Notes under the pieces: generated by a model | What the model saw: the letters and a program-made list of their open reading frames with translations, nothing else | Told to the model about the DNA's origin: nothing | Database searches by the model: none | Origin: Alphaproteobacteria bacterium | GTDB lineage: Bacteria > Pseudomonadota > Alphaproteobacteria > Rickettsiales > JABCZZ01 | Direction: 5' to 3' | Length of the DNA stretch: 64,000 nt | Assembly (NCBI GenBank): GCA_013289445.1 | Contig: JABCZZ010000002.1 | Coordinates: 31,566 to 95,565, forward strand | Position numbers and translations under genes: made by a program | Shown: piece after piece, positions 1 to 9,574 of the stretch | Position numbering within the stretch: position 1 is the stretch's first letter | Layout of the letters: each line of letters starts with the position of its first letter

Positions 1-1077
<1,077 letters not shown>

Positions 1078-1087
1078 GAAAGTCTTT

Positions 1088-2707
1088 ATGGATCATGCAG
1101 CGGCTGTAAAACATGTGGAGGAGGTGGTACACAGCCACCCGCAGCCATCGGAGGCCGAGCGCGTTAACATACTGGTCGTCGACGATCTGCCCAAGAACCA
1201 GATGGTCTATCAAACCATTCTTGAAGAACTTGGGCAGAATCTGGTGACAGCTTATTCCGGCGAGGAAGCGCTTAAACTGGTGCTCAAACATGAATTCGCC
1301 GTCATTCTGCTCGACGTCAATATGCCGGGTATCGATGGATTTGAAATAGCCACCCTGATCCGCAGCCGGAAAAAATCCTCGCGCACACCGATTATCTTCC
1401 TTACCGCCTTCACCGATGAGATGCGCATGGCGCAAGGCTATGCGAGCGGCGCGGTGGACTATTTGCCCACCCCCATCGTGCCTGAAATCCTCAAAGCAAA
1501 GGTCAGAGTATTCATCGAACTGTCGCAGATGCGCCGCCAGGCGGCATCGCAGGCTGAAGAGCGCGCCAAGCGCACTGCCGCCGAAGAGGCCGACCGGCGC
1601 AAGGATGAATTTCTGGGTATGCTCGCTCACGAACTGCGCAATCCACTGGGCCCCATCCTCAATGCGGCAAACTTGCTGCTTCGCATTGCTCCGCAGAATC
1701 CACGCCTTGCCGAACTTGGCAATATTGTCGACCGGCAGGTAAAGCATATGTCGCGTTTGATTGATGATTTGCTCGACGCCACACGGCTGGCCCATGGAAA
1801 AATTCTGCTGCGCAAGGAATTCTGTGATCTTGGGCTGCTCGTGCGCCAGACGGCGGAAGATTACCGCAGCATTTTTGATGCCAGCGGCCTGCGCTTGGAA
1901 ATCCGCGTTCCCGAAAAACCGGTATGGATGAAGGGTGACCCCACACGCCTGGTGCAGTCGGTAAGCAATCTGCTGCACAACGCTCACAAATTCACTGATC
2001 CGGGCGGTCTGATCACGGTCAGTATGGAACTGGAGAAAAAAGGCCATATGGCGGCTATCACCGTGTCGGACACCGGTATCGGCGTCGAGCGCGCGATGCT
2101 GCCCTGCGTTTTTGACGTATTTCGCCAGGCTGATCAGGGCCTGGACCGCAGCCGCGGCGGCCTTGGGCTGGGCTTAGCACTGGTGAAAGGTCTGATCGAA
2201 CTGCATGGCGGCACGGTGCAGGTCAATAGCGACGGGCTGGGTAAGGGCACGCAATTCACGCTGCGCATGCCGATTGACCATACGCACGCAGTAAACGGCA
2301 TCGCTGCCGCCGAAAATATTGCGACCGAGGTCGTAAAATACCGCGTCCTGCTCATCGAAGATAACATGCCCACTGCGGAGAGCATGCAATCACTGCTTAT
2401 GTATGACGGGCATGAGGTCAGGACGGTGTTCACCGGGTCAGCGGGAATTGAAATTGCCCGTACTTTCCGCCCCCAGATCGTGCTCTGCGATATTGGGTTG
2501 CCCGACATGGACGGCTATCAGGTGGCACGCACCCTGCGCAACGATGAGGAACTTTCATCGTCTTATGTCATCGCCCTTACCGGCTATGGCCGCGACGAAG
2601 ACCAGCGCCGCGCTCAGGAAGCCGGTTTTGACATGCATATGATTAAACCGGTGGATTATAAAAATCTGCACCGTGTTCTGGCCAATCTGTCCGTGCGCAG
2701 GACATAA
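1088..2707 (+). CDS. Soluble REC-HisKA-HATPase-REC hybrid histidine kinase
   Basis: A 539-aa protein with no membrane segment. The N-terminal receiver (about 23-140) has Asp76 in LLDVNMPG. A short charged helix (about 145-175) leads to a HisKA domain with the H-box [11 protein letters not shown] (His181). A HATPase_c domain follows (about 270-390; DTGIG and GGLGLGLAL visible), then a C-terminal receiver (about 415-535) with Asp468 in LCDIGLPD. A receiver placed before the kinase core suggests input by phosphotransfer from another kinase, plausibly the gene just upstream. The ATG at 1088 lies 10 bases after the upstream stop. The single-receiver gene after it is probably co-transcribed. The ligand and output are not visible. 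Confidence 0.9.
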   Translation: MDHAAAVKHVEEVVHSHPQPSEAERVNILVVDDLPKNQMVYQTILEELGQNLVTAYSGEEALKLVLKHEFAVILLDVNMPGIDGFEIATLIRSRKKSSRTPIIFLTAFTDEMRMAQGYASGAVDYLPTPIVPEILKAKVRVFIELSQMRRQAASQAEERAKRTAAEEADRRKDEFLGMLAHELRNPLGPILNAANLLLRIAPQNPRLAELGNIVDRQVKHMSRLIDDLLDATRLAHGKILLRKEFCDLGLLVRQTAEDYRSIFDASGLRLEIRVPEKPVWMKGDPTRLVQSVSNLLHNAHKFTDPGGLITVSMELEKKGHMAAITVSDTGIGVERAMLPCVFDVFRQADQGLDRSRGGLGLGLALVKGLIELHGGTVQVNSDGLGKGTQFTLRMPIDHTHAVNGIAAAENIATEVVKYRVLLIEDNMPTAESMQSLLMYDGHEVRTVFTGSAGIEIARTFRPQIVLCDIGLPDMDGYQVARTLRNDEELSSSYVIALTGYGRDEDQRRAQEAGFDMHMIKPVDYKNLHRVLANLSVRRT

Positions 2708-2720
2708 TGAGGGCAAGACG

Positions 2721-3167
2721 ATGACCTATTCTTCGACCAAAACACCCTTCACACAGGAATCGGATACCAGTATCTCACCGACGGGCATGCGCGCAGTGGT
2801 GGCCGATGACAATGAGGCGCTGGCCCAAACAACGGGCTGGATGCTGGAACTGCTTGGATATGAAGTGCAGCTTGCCGCAGACGGCCTGCAGGCTCTTGCC
2901 ATCAGCCGCGCATTTCAGCCCGATGTCGTGCTGATTGATATCGGCCTGCCGGAATTGAGTGGCTACGATGTCTGTCGCCAGCTGCGTGCCGATCCGGCTT
3001 TTGCCCATAGCCTCATTATTGCCCATTCCGGCTGGAGCCAGCCCGAGCACCTGCAGCGCTCACAGGCGGCGGGATTTGACTATCATCTCGTCAAACCCGT
3101 CGATATGGAGGGGCTGGAAAAACTGCTCATCGCGCTACGCAAAACACCCAGCGATACTGCGCACTAA
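2721..3167 (+). CDS. Stand-alone single-domain response regulator
   Basis: A 148-aa receiver without an output domain. DD lies at the end of strand 1 (VVADDNEAL), the phosphoacceptor is Asp73 in LIDIGLPELSGYD, Ser/Thr is in IIAHSGW, and Lys is in VKPVD. The ATG at 2721, preceded by gagggcaag, gives a family-sized protein; the frame runs further upstream but into the previous gene. It follows the REC-HisKA-REC kinase with a 13-base gap and may be its phosphoacceptor partner. It is clearly paralogous to the receiver at 13448-13855 (shared GW, LDIGL, GYD, LVKPV spacing). Confidence 0.85.
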   Translation: MTYSSTKTPFTQESDTSISPTGMRAVVADDNEALAQTTGWMLELLGYEVQLAADGLQALAISRAFQPDVVLIDIGLPELSGYDVCRQLRADPAFAHSLIIAHSGWSQPEHLQRSQAAGFDYHLVKPVDMEGLEKLLIALRKTPSDTAH

Positions 3168-3174
3168 CCTACTA

Positions 3175-4536
3175 TCAGGCAATATAGACGGTTTTGGCAT
3201 TCATGAATTCGCGGATGCCTTGTGCGCCCTGCTCTCTTCCGTAACCGCTTTCTTTTGTGCCGCCAAACGGCAGGCGCGGATCGGATCGCACGAAGGCGTT
3301 GACGAAGGCCTGCCCAGCATCCATACGGGTGCGCGCCAGTTCTTCGCCGCGGGCCGCATCCGCTGTGAAGATGGCCGAACCAAGCCCAAAACTTGTGGCA
3401 TTGGCAAGCGCAAAGGCTTCATCTTCATCCTTCGCTTCGATAATGGAAGCCACCGGGCCAAATAATTCTTCGTCAAATGCTACCATCCCGGGTTTGACGT
3501 TACTTAACACCGTCGGCGGATAAAAGGCGCCCGGCCCAGGCGGAACCTTGCCGCCAAGACGCAGCACTGCCCCCTTGGCAAGGCTTGCCTGCACCTGCTT
3601 GTGCAGCGCATCACGTAAATCCTCGCGTGCCATCGGGCCAATACCCGATGCCTGATCCCTGGGGTCGCCCGCTTTGATGGTTGCAAAATAATCAATGAAA
3701 TGTTTTTCAAATGCTTCCTTTACCGGCGAAAGCACGATGAAACGTTTCGCTGCGATGCAGCTTTGCCCGGAATTGATAAGTCGGCTTTTGGCACATTCAA
3801 TGGCAGCGGCTTTGACATCGGCATCGGCGAGGATGACATAGGCATCGCTGCCGCCCAGCTCAAGCACGGTTTTCTTGATCAATGAACCGGCTTTGGCCGC
3901 CACTTTTTTACCCGCGGCCGTACTGCCCGTCAGCGTAACGGCGCGAATATGCGGATGAGCGATGAGCGCGTCCACTGCATCGCTGCCAATCAGCAAGGTG
4001 CAAAAGCATCCTTCGGGAAAGCCGGCGTCGTGAAATACTTGCTCAATCGCAAGGGCGCAACCCGGCACATTGGAAGCATGTTTGAGCAGGCCAACATTGC
4101 CTGCCATGAGATTGGGGGCGGCAAAACGGAATACCTGCCAGAAAGGAAAATTCCACGGCATGATCGCAAGCACCGCACCGATAGGTTCATAGGCAACAAA
4201 GCTTTTGCTCGCATCGGTCTTTATCGGCTCATCAGCCAGCAGTGATTGAGCATGTGCTGCATAATGATCACAGGCGAGTGCGCATTTTTTGATCTCTGCG
4301 ACGCCTTCCTTTAACGGCTTGCCCATTTCGTCGGCCATCAATGCGGCAAATTCATCCTTGCGCTTGCGCAGCTGCGAGGCGGCAAGACGTAAGAAACTGC
4401 CGCGTTTTTCAAAGGAATAGGTTTTCCACCGGGCAAAACAGGCATGCGCCTTATCGACATTGCCATTCACCTGATGCTGGCTGTGCGCGGTATATTCGTG
4501 GATTATGTCGCCCGTCGCCGGATTAATGCTGCGCAT
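3175..4536 (-). CDS. NAD(P)-dependent aldehyde dehydrogenase, succinate-semialdehyde type
   Basis: A 453-aa aldehyde dehydrogenase that oxidises an aldehyde to the acid with NAD(P)+. The opening RSINPATGD, the overall length and the compact N-terminus resemble E. coli Sad/YneI-type succinate-semialdehyde dehydrogenases. The catalytic Glu is in LELGGSDAY and the nucleophilic Cys in NSGQSCIAAKR; MPWNFPFWQ is the conserved cofactor-site strand. A GTG five codons upstream (4551) is also possible; neither start has a clear ribosome site. The stop is 7 bases from the convergent receiver gene. No gab-type neighbour is present, so the substrate is inferred only from family resemblance. Confidence 0.85.
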   Translation of the reverse strand: MRSINPATGDIIHEYTAHSQHQVNGNVDKAHACFARWKTYSFEKRGSFLRLAASQLRKRKDEFAALMADEMGKPLKEGVAEIKKCALACDHYAAHAQSLLADEPIKTDASKSFVAYEPIGAVLAIMPWNFPFWQVFRFAAPNLMAGNVGLLKHASNVPGCALAIEQVFHDAGFPEGCFCTLLIGSDAVDALIAHPHIRAVTLTGSTAAGKKVAAKAGSLIKKTVLELGGSDAYVILADADVKAAAIECAKSRLINSGQSCIAAKRFIVLSPVKEAFEKHFIDYFATIKAGDPRDQASGIGPMAREDLRDALHKQVQASLAKGAVLRLGGKVPPGPGAFYPPTVLSNVKPGMVAFDEELFGPVASIIEAKDEDEAFALANATSFGLGSAIFTADAARGEELARTRMDAGQAFVNAFVRSDPRLPFGGTKESGYGREQGAQGIREFMNAKTVYIA

Positions 4537-4608
4537 GAGATGTTGATACACGGTAAAGAAAATAATGCCAAGATATTAGCAATCAAAAGGCTGAACCTCG
4601 TGTATTCT

Positions 4609-4995
4609 CTACGTGCGCGGCGCACTGCCGATAAGCCCTTCCAGAAAAGCATTCACCACTTCACTGGCTTCGGAAAGCGCAGGGGATTTAGTTTTCATCA
4701 GCTTGCGTGGCATGCTGCGCAGGTGACTGAAAAACATCAGCGTCAGAATGATCAGCGTGCCGGCGATGGCCACACTGAGCACAACGACGATGAGCACCGC
4801 GCTGTGCGGGTCATAACCAAAATGCAGCAACGCAAGATAGGTGGCATAGAGGCCACCTATCAGCGTTGTGCCTATAATCATCGCGGTGACGATAGTCAGG
4901 CCCGTCACCACGATCATGCCTAGAAGAAGTCGCCTGAACAGCCATTTTCCGTAGATGTTCTGGCCAATGCTTACAATCGCAAGCAGCTTTTCCAT
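4609..4995 (-). CDS. Small inner-membrane protein, holin-superfamily-like (YqjE type)
   Basis: A 128-aa protein with two hydrophobic segments (about residues 25-55 and 65-95) flanked by basic residues, and a short cytoplasmic tail. The start is placed at MEKLLAIV because it sits 7 bases after the stop of the upstream YqjD-like gene; the longer reading would overlap that gene. The pairing of a DUF883 protein with a two-TM protein matches the yqjD-yqjE arrangement of enterobacteria, where such proteins are stress and stationary-phase membrane components. Assignment to YqjE is inferred from context and topology rather than from a distinctive motif. Confidence 0.6.
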   Translation of the reverse strand: MEKLLAIVSIGQNIYGKWLFRRLLLGMIVVTGLTIVTAMIIGTTLIGGLYATYLALLHFGYDPHSAVLIVVVLSVAIAGTLIILTLMFFSHLRSMPRKLMKTKSPALSEASEVVNAFLEGLIGSAPRT

Positions 4996-5002
4996 GGGAT
5001 AC

Positions 5003-5281
5003 CTAGCGACGCAGCAATATGCCGAGTACCACACCCACTCCCAGCGCTATCATGCTTGATTGCACCGGTTTTTCATGGATACGCGTACTCACGGTCTCCG
5101 CGGCATGCGAAATCCCTTCGCTGCTTTCGTCAAGGAATCCGCGCACTTTGCGGCCCATCTTGTTGGCGGTCGCGCGCAGATCATGTTCGGCAGCATCCGC
5201 AGCCTCGTGAATGTCCTCACCAATCGTACGTGAAGAACTCTTAATGCTGGGGGTGCCTTCCTTCGTTGCAGATGTAAACAT
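5003..5281 (-). CDS. DUF883/YqjD-ElaB-like C-tail-anchored membrane protein
   Basis: A 92-aa protein with a long amphipathic helix (about 20-65) and one C-terminal glycine-rich membrane helix ending in RR (ALGVGVVLGILLRR). KPVQSSMIA before the helix is typical of the YqjD/ElaB/YgaM family, whose E. coli members are tail-anchored, associate with ribosomes and accumulate in stationary phase. The aaggag ribosome site is well placed. It is the first gene of a two-gene unit and lies downstream of a CsbD-like gene on the same strand, suggesting a stress-induced group. Confidence 0.8.
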   Translation of the reverse strand: MFTSATKEGTPSIKSSSRTIGEDIHEAADAAEHDLRATANKMGRKVRGFLDESSEGISHAAETVSTRIHEKPVQSSMIALGVGVVLGILLRR

Positions 5282-5313
5282 GGTATTTCTCCTTAGGTTA
5301 ACAGAATTACGGA

Positions 5314-5532
5314 TTAAGCAGCGTCTTTGTTCTTGTTGCAGGCGGCTTCAATATCCTTGATACGTTTTTCGGCTTCTTCCTTGGCTACGCCGTATTTTTC
5401 TTTCAGCGCACCATAGAATTTTTCGCGGCTGCCTTCATAGAAAGCCATTTCATCGTCGGTAAGACGGCCCCAGGTTTCCTTGAGTTTGCCTTTGATCTGT
5501 TCGTACTTGCCTTGTGCTTGTTCCTTGTTCAT
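5314..5532 (-). CDS. CsbD family general stress protein (YjbJ-like)
   Basis: A 72-aa hydrophilic protein matching the CsbD pattern: MNKEQAQGKYEQIKGKLKE, then WGRLTDDE, then a KYG turn followed by an AE-rich helix. CsbD proteins are abundant stress proteins of unknown biochemical role. The start at 5532 is chosen because ggagag lies 4 bases upstream and the protein then begins exactly like E. coli YjbJ (MNKDE). It is upstream of the YqjD-like and holin-like genes on the same strand. A divergent paralogue is at 17394-17603. Confidence 0.85.
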   Translation of the reverse strand: MNKEQAQGKYEQIKGKLKETWGRLTDDEMAFYEGSREKFYGALKEKYGVAKEEAEKRIKDIEAACNKNKDAA

Positions 5533-5832
5533 GACTCTCTCCATTTGAGATTATGTACGGTTGGGATAACCGCATGCCTAAAAGAAGTGCCATAAGGCAG
5601 ATCAGGATACGATGTCCCTATCCTGCCGTTTTATAAACTCGACATAAGTACATAAGCCAGCTGCTCTAAAAGCGGCTATTTTCAAGGGTTACAAAGCTTG
5701 ACTGTCCGTTTATAAATACTCCGGCACTTTCTATTGTGCCTTTATTATAATTTGGGCAGGCTTTCATACAATACTCAAAGTTGATCACGTCAATACCCTC
5801 AACACATTTTTTATTTTATTATGGAGGTTCTT
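5533..5832. other. Divergent intergenic region between csbD-like and fasciclin genes
   Basis: These 300 bases are AT-rich and hold no convincing gene. They must carry divergent promoters. Two small dyads are visible: CGGTT/AACCG near 5557-5571, and GGCA plus GGATA pairing with TATCCTGCC across 5597-5629, followed by gtttt. I see no exact match to a known alphaproteobacterial stress-sigma (GGAAC-N16-CGTT) promoter. Confidence 0.5.
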
Positions 5833-6480
5833 ATGAAACACATGCTGCGCAAGGTTCTTATGAAACACATGCTGCGCAATTTAGCTGTGCTTACTGCCCT
5901 CACTGCCCTGACCGCCACTGCGGCAGAGGCCGGCAACAGCACGGTGGAAAATGCCCTCAAAAGCCGCGACGATCTTTCCTTATTCTATGCGGGACTGGTA
6001 AATACCGGCGTCATCAACGAACTGCAGGAAGGCCAGTCCTACACCGTTTTTGCTCCCACCAATGAAGCATTCGCCAAACTGCCCCAGAGCCAATATCCCT
6101 GCTTCTATTCTGCCGAATGCAAAGGCCAGGTAGCGGAAATTCTGCGCAATCACATTGTACCTGGTGAAAAACATTTAAGTGATATCGGCACGCAGGCCGG
6201 TGGCATCATGAGCATGTTCTCCATTGATAATCGTCATGTCATCGGCAGTGAGCCTTCGCGTGGCTCCTATGCGGTCGATGGCGAGAAAGTGCTGAGTGAA
6301 AACCAGCTGTTCGGCAGTATTCTCTATCGTGTCGACGGCCTGATCGCCACTCCGCGTGAACTGGCCGTTCTCACCCCCGCACCGGTCATCCGTGTATCGA
6401 GCACTGGCTTGCCGCCCAGAGTGCCTGAAGGCACGGTGGTCAGCATCACCAGCTCACAACTTATTCCAGACGAACAATAA
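5833..6480 (+). CDS. Secreted fasciclin (FAS1) domain protein with duplicated start region
   Basis: A 215-aa protein with an N-terminal signal peptide (hydrophobic LAVLTALTALTATAAEA, cleavage after AEA) and one FAS1 domain: the H1 box appears as YTVFAPTNEAFAKLP, the H2-like strand as LRNHIVPGEK, and the end as RVDGLI. FAS1 domains act in adhesion or matrix interaction. The start at 5833 has ggagg five bases upstream. A 27-base perfect tandem duplication repeats the ribosome-site/start block, so MKHMLRKVL occurs before a second MKHMLRN; the second ATG at 5860 is the presumed ancestral start of the signal peptide. Two small secreted-protein genes follow on the same strand. Confidence 0.85.
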   Translation: MKHMLRKVLMKHMLRNLAVLTALTALTATAAEAGNSTVENALKSRDDLSLFYAGLVNTGVINELQEGQSYTVFAPTNEAFAKLPQSQYPCFYSAECKGQVAEILRNHIVPGEKHLSDIGTQAGGIMSMFSIDNRHVIGSEPSRGSYAVDGEKVLSENQLFGSILYRVDGLIATPRELAVLTPAPVIRVSSTGLPPRVPEGTVVSITSSQLIPDEQ

Positions 6481-6490
6481 GGTGTAATGC

Positions 6491-6850
6491 ATGCAAAAAA
6501 TTGTTCATAGAATTATTCTCGGCCTGCTGGTGGCGCAATTGCCAGCAGGCGCGGTGTTTGCTGAGGATATCAGCATGCCCCAGCCGCTGAACACCGACCA
6601 TCCTTCCACCAACCAGCTCAACCCCGCCCCTGACGATCCTCCCGCGGTCAACAGCAGCTCCAGCGACATTCATAAGGTGCCGGCCGAGGTACCTAAAAAG
6701 ACGAAAGGTATCGTCTATGATCCCGGCCGCACGAAAATTGATGACAAGAACCTGCCTTCCGCACCCAGTAATGACGATGCGCCTTACCCTAATTCGGGCA
6801 ATACCGGAATCGAAATACCTGTCCCCGCCACCGGAGGCAGGGGTCGCTGA
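6491..6850 (+). CDS. Small secreted proline/asparagine-rich protein
   Basis: A 119-aa protein with a clear signal peptide (IILGLLVAQLPAGAVFA, cleavage before EDIS). The mature part is short, low in hydrophobics and rich in Pro, Asn, Ser and Asp, with no recognisable domain; it looks intrinsically disordered. aaggtg precedes the ATG. It starts 10 bases after the fasciclin gene and precedes the His-rich secreted protein, so the three probably form one envelope operon. I do not recognise a family. Confidence 0.7.
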   Translation: MQKIVHRIILGLLVAQLPAGAVFAEDISMPQPLNTDHPSTNQLNPAPDDPPAVNSSSSDIHKVPAEVPKKTKGIVYDPGRTKIDDKNLPSAPSNDDAPYPNSGNTGIEIPVPATGGRGR

Positions 6851-6870
6851 ATAATTCTCAAGGAGATGTT

Positions 6871-7182
6871 ATGGACAAGAGATATGGTTTTTACGGGCTA
6901 GTTCTGTGCTTATGCGTCAGCACTGCCGCTTACGGCGCCGAAGTCATAGTCGCGGCTCCTGTATATCCCCCGGCGCCCGTCTATGAGGAGCCAGTCTACG
7001 CCTCGCCACAGCTGGTGTATTTCTCACCCTACCCCGAGTATTACGATGTCTGGCATCGCCATCATGACTGGCAATACTGGCGCGAACACCATTACCATGA
7101 ATTACACGCGCATGATCGCCATGAATTCAGGCACGATCATTATGACCATTACCATCATGATGATCACTACGATCATTATTAA
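6871..7182 (+). CDS. Secreted histidine-rich protein
   Basis: A 103-aa protein with a signal peptide (LVLCLCVSTAAYGA), a Pro/Tyr/Val-rich middle (PVYPPAPVYEEPVY) and a C-terminal tail with 16 His in the last 43 residues, interspersed with Asp and Tyr. Such tails commonly bind Zn, Cu or Ni, so a periplasmic metal-buffer role is possible but is inference only. A strong aaggag ribosome site precedes the ATG. It is the last gene of the fasciclin group and meets the cfa gene tail-to-tail 15 bases away. Confidence 0.75.
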   Translation: MDKRYGFYGLVLCLCVSTAAYGAEVIVAAPVYPPAPVYEEPVYASPQLVYFSPYPEYYDVWHRHHDWQYWREHHYHELHAHDRHEFRHDHYDHYHHDDHYDHY

Positions 7183-7200
7183 ATAAGGCGATCTTATTTA
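7180..7200. terminator. Inverted repeat spanning two convergent stop codons
   Basis: TAAATAAG (7180-7187) and CTTATTTA (7193-7200) form an 8-bp perfect stem with a 5-base loop. It includes the stop codons of both convergent genes. The stem is AT-rich, so it is at best a weak bidirectional terminator. Confidence 0.35.
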
Positions 7201-8424
7201 CTCTGCATGCGTGAGCAGAGCTTGCATGACATCGGTCCGCTGGCTACTAAAGGATGCAATGCAGGAGCAAAGATAGAATCTCCACAGGCGCAGGAATGCT
7301 TCATCGTAGCCGCCGATCGCCTTGATATTTTCCTTTTGTGCCTCAAAGCGTGAAAGCCAGTGTTCAAGCGTAATGATATAGTCCTGGCCGAATCCGTAAA
7401 TCTCTTCGCATTCCAACTTTTCACGTGCGGCAACGGCGCAAAAACGTGCCTTGGAGGGCAACATGCCGCCAGGAAAGATATATTTCTCGATGAATCCGCT
7501 ATAACCGCGCAACGTTTCAAACAAGTAGTCATCAAGGGTAATCGATTGAATCATGGCTTTGCCACCGGGCTTCAGATGCTCTCTGATGGTGCGGAAATAC
7601 ACGGGCCAGTAACGTTCGCCCACATGCTCAAACATGCCGATGGAAACGATATGATCGAACGATCCTTCTAATTGGCGGTAATCCATCAGCTCCACCGACA
7701 CCCTCTTATCGAGTTTCGCTTCGGTGATGCGCTCCTGCGCATAAAGCGCCTGACGATCAGATAAGGTAATGGCGGTGACATACAAGCCTTCTCGCGCGGC
7801 AGTCTCGGCAAATCCGCCCCAACCACAGCCGATTTCCAGTATATGTTCACCGGGTTTTGCGCCCAGTTTGTGCAAAATACGATAATATTTGGCCTGCTGC
7901 GCCAGCTCCAGTGTGCGTGTTCTGTCGCCGTCAAAAAGGCCGCAGGAATAGGTCATGCCTTTATCAAGCCACAACGCATAAAAATCATTTCCCAGATCAT
8001 AATGCGCCACTACATTGCGCCGGCTCCCGCGCAGTGAATTGCCATTCATGGCGTTCTGCAAATAAAGCCAAATCGCCTGCCAAGGCTTGCCGTGGAAAAA
8101 CCGCTCGAGCGATTGCGAATTGACCAATCCAAACGTGAGCAATGCCAATAGATTCTCGCTGTCCCATTGGCCTTCAATATAGGCTTCGGCAAATCCCACC
8201 TCGCCGCGCACCACCAGGGCATCAAGCGCTTTCCAGTCATAGAGCCGCAAATGCGCCGACGGGCCTTTTTTCCAGCCGGCAAAAGTGAGAACAACATTGT
8301 CAGGGGTAACGATGACCATGCGGCCATATTCAACCTGTTGCAAGGCAGCAAGGAAAAGCCTGCCTTCCTTTTGCACGGTGGCCGCCATTGTCTGCTGTCT
8401 TTGCATCAAGGTATGCGCTGCCAT
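7198..8424 (-). CDS. cfa: Cyclopropane-fatty-acyl-phospholipid synthase
   Basis: A 408-aa SAM-dependent enzyme that adds a methylene to unsaturated acyl chains of membrane phospholipids, a stationary-phase and acid-stress adaptation. Visible are the family strand HYDLGNDFYALWLDKGMTYS, SAM motif I (ILEIGCGWGGFAE) and FEHVGERYWPVYF. The N-terminal 100 residues form the usual lipid-binding part. ATG at 8424 is preferred over the GTG at 8430. No ribosome site is obvious. It sits among other stress genes but appears monocistronic. Confidence 0.92.
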   Translation of the reverse strand: MAAHTLMQRQQTMAATVQKEGRLFLAALQQVEYGRMVIVTPDNVVLTFAGWKKGPSAHLRLYDWKALDALVVRGEVGFAEAYIEGQWDSENLLALLTFGLVNSQSLERFFHGKPWQAIWLYLQNAMNGNSLRGSRRNVVAHYDLGNDFYALWLDKGMTYSCGLFDGDRTRTLELAQQAKYYRILHKLGAKPGEHILEIGCGWGGFAETAAREGLYVTAITLSDRQALYAQERITEAKLDKRVSVELMDYRQLEGSFDHIVSIGMFEHVGERYWPVYFRTIREHLKPGGKAMIQSITLDDYLFETLRGYSGFIEKYIFPGGMLPSKARFCAVAAREKLECEEIYGFGQDYIITLEHWLSRFEAQKENIKAIGGYDEAFLRLWRFYLCSCIASFSSQRTDVMQALLTHAE

Positions 8425-8648
8425 AAACACTTATGCTAAAAAATTGGGAGTAGTTAGTGATGCTATATTTTTAATCAATATCCCATCCGCTTCTCACTGC
8501 AAAAATATAGAAATTCCGTTAAGGGATAAAAACGATAGCTTACAGTTTCTTTATAAACCTTCCGCCCCACCGCTTAGCATCTTTATGCTCTGCATTTTAC
8601 CCTTGTACTTAAGGGGTCTATTGCCCTTTTACTGTAGGAGGAGTTTTT

Positions 8649-9083
8649 ATGCAGAATATGAAGGATCACAGCAAAAAGCCTAAAAGCGCGGTGCGCACAC
8701 GTAAACAGGAAGTCGGGCATGTGGAAAACCTTATCCATGAGCTTAAATACCTCATTGAGCATCATTCGCCCTTACCCGCCGAAGAAGCTATTCGCGGGGA
8801 AATCGTAGTGCTGGAGAGCTGGCTTGATTCCTATCGCCGCGGCGTGCAGGCGATACATGATTTTCCCGGCAAGGATATGCAGTGGCTTCATGACTTGCAT
8901 GACCATCTGAAATTGTCAGCAGAAGAAATGCAGCGTCTGGAAAACGAAAGCAGCAACTTCGCCAATAAGGAACAGGCAGAGAAGACTGAGCAACTGCTCA
9001 AGGCAGCCCTGCATCTGGAAAAGCTTATGCCGGAGATTGACGAGATATCACGCTGCGCCGCCACCTCGCATGAGGCCGCTTAA
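8649..9083 (+). CDS. Hypothetical helical cytoplasmic protein
   Basis: A 144-aa, highly charged, almost entirely helical protein without signal peptide or membrane segment. It has a basic N-terminus (KDHSKKPKSAVRTRKQE) and long heptad-like stretches (about 20-60 and 80-125). A very strong ribosome site (taggaggag) precedes the ATG, suggesting high expression. It lies between cfa and a soluble kinase/receiver pair. I do not recognise a family; a stress-induced structural or nucleoid-associated protein would fit but is unsupported. Confidence 0.65.
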   Translation: MQNMKDHSKKPKSAVRTRKQEVGHVENLIHELKYLIEHHSPLPAEEAIRGEIVVLESWLDSYRRGVQAIHDFPGKDMQWLHDLHDHLKLSAEEMQRLENESSNFANKEQAEKTEQLLKAALHLEKLMPEIDEISRCAATSHEAA

Positions 9084-9100
9084 AACGGGCCAATCCGATT

Positions 9101-9559
9101 TTACAGCTTCTCGCCGTTTTGATAGGCGCGTTCGATTTTCTTGCGGGCGAGCGCCTGATAGAGACTCTGGCGTATCACCGCACTGCTCGACTCACCCTTA
9201 ATGAGAAACTCCTGCACACCGCTTTGCAGGGCCTTATGCACCATCTCGACGTTGGAGTAGCCGCTGATGACGATAATGGGTATTTCCGGGTAGAGTTCAT
9301 GGATGGCCGTCACTGCTTTGAGTTCCCTGGCATCGGGCAGCCCCAGATCGAGTAACACCACATCCACTTTTGCACTGCGCAGATAGCTGAGGCCACCCTC
9401 CAGCGTATATTTGCGGATAACCTTGAAGCCATAAAACATCTCGCCTTCAATAAAAGCTTTGGTGATGGCGACACCATCGTCCAGTGAATCTTCTATCAGC
9501 AGCACGGAGACATCGACTGTTTCTGCATATTCCATCGGCTTCTTGTGAGTAAGGGTCAT
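9101..9559 (-). CDS. Stand-alone response regulator partnered with the adjacent kinase
   Basis: A 152-aa receiver without output domain: acidic pair E23-D24 (LLIEDS), phosphoacceptor Asp71 (LLDLGLPD), Ser in VISGYS, and Lys in IKGE (Gly after Lys instead of the usual Pro). The Rcp1-like insert after alpha-1 (EGEMFYGFKV) resembles receivers that pair with bacteriophytochrome-type kinases. A strong aaaggag site precedes the ATG. It starts 15 bases after the soluble histidine kinase gene, so the two form a two-component operon of kinase then receiver. Confidence 0.85.
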   Translation of the reverse strand: MTLTHKKPMEYAETVDVSVLLIEDSLDDGVAITKAFIEGEMFYGFKVIRKYTLEGGLSYLRSAKVDVVLLDLGLPDARELKAVTAIHELYPEIPIIVISGYSNVEMVHKALQSGVQEFLIKGESSSAVIRQSLYQALARKKIERAYQNGEKL

Positions 9560-9574
9560 CTTTTTTCTCCTTTT

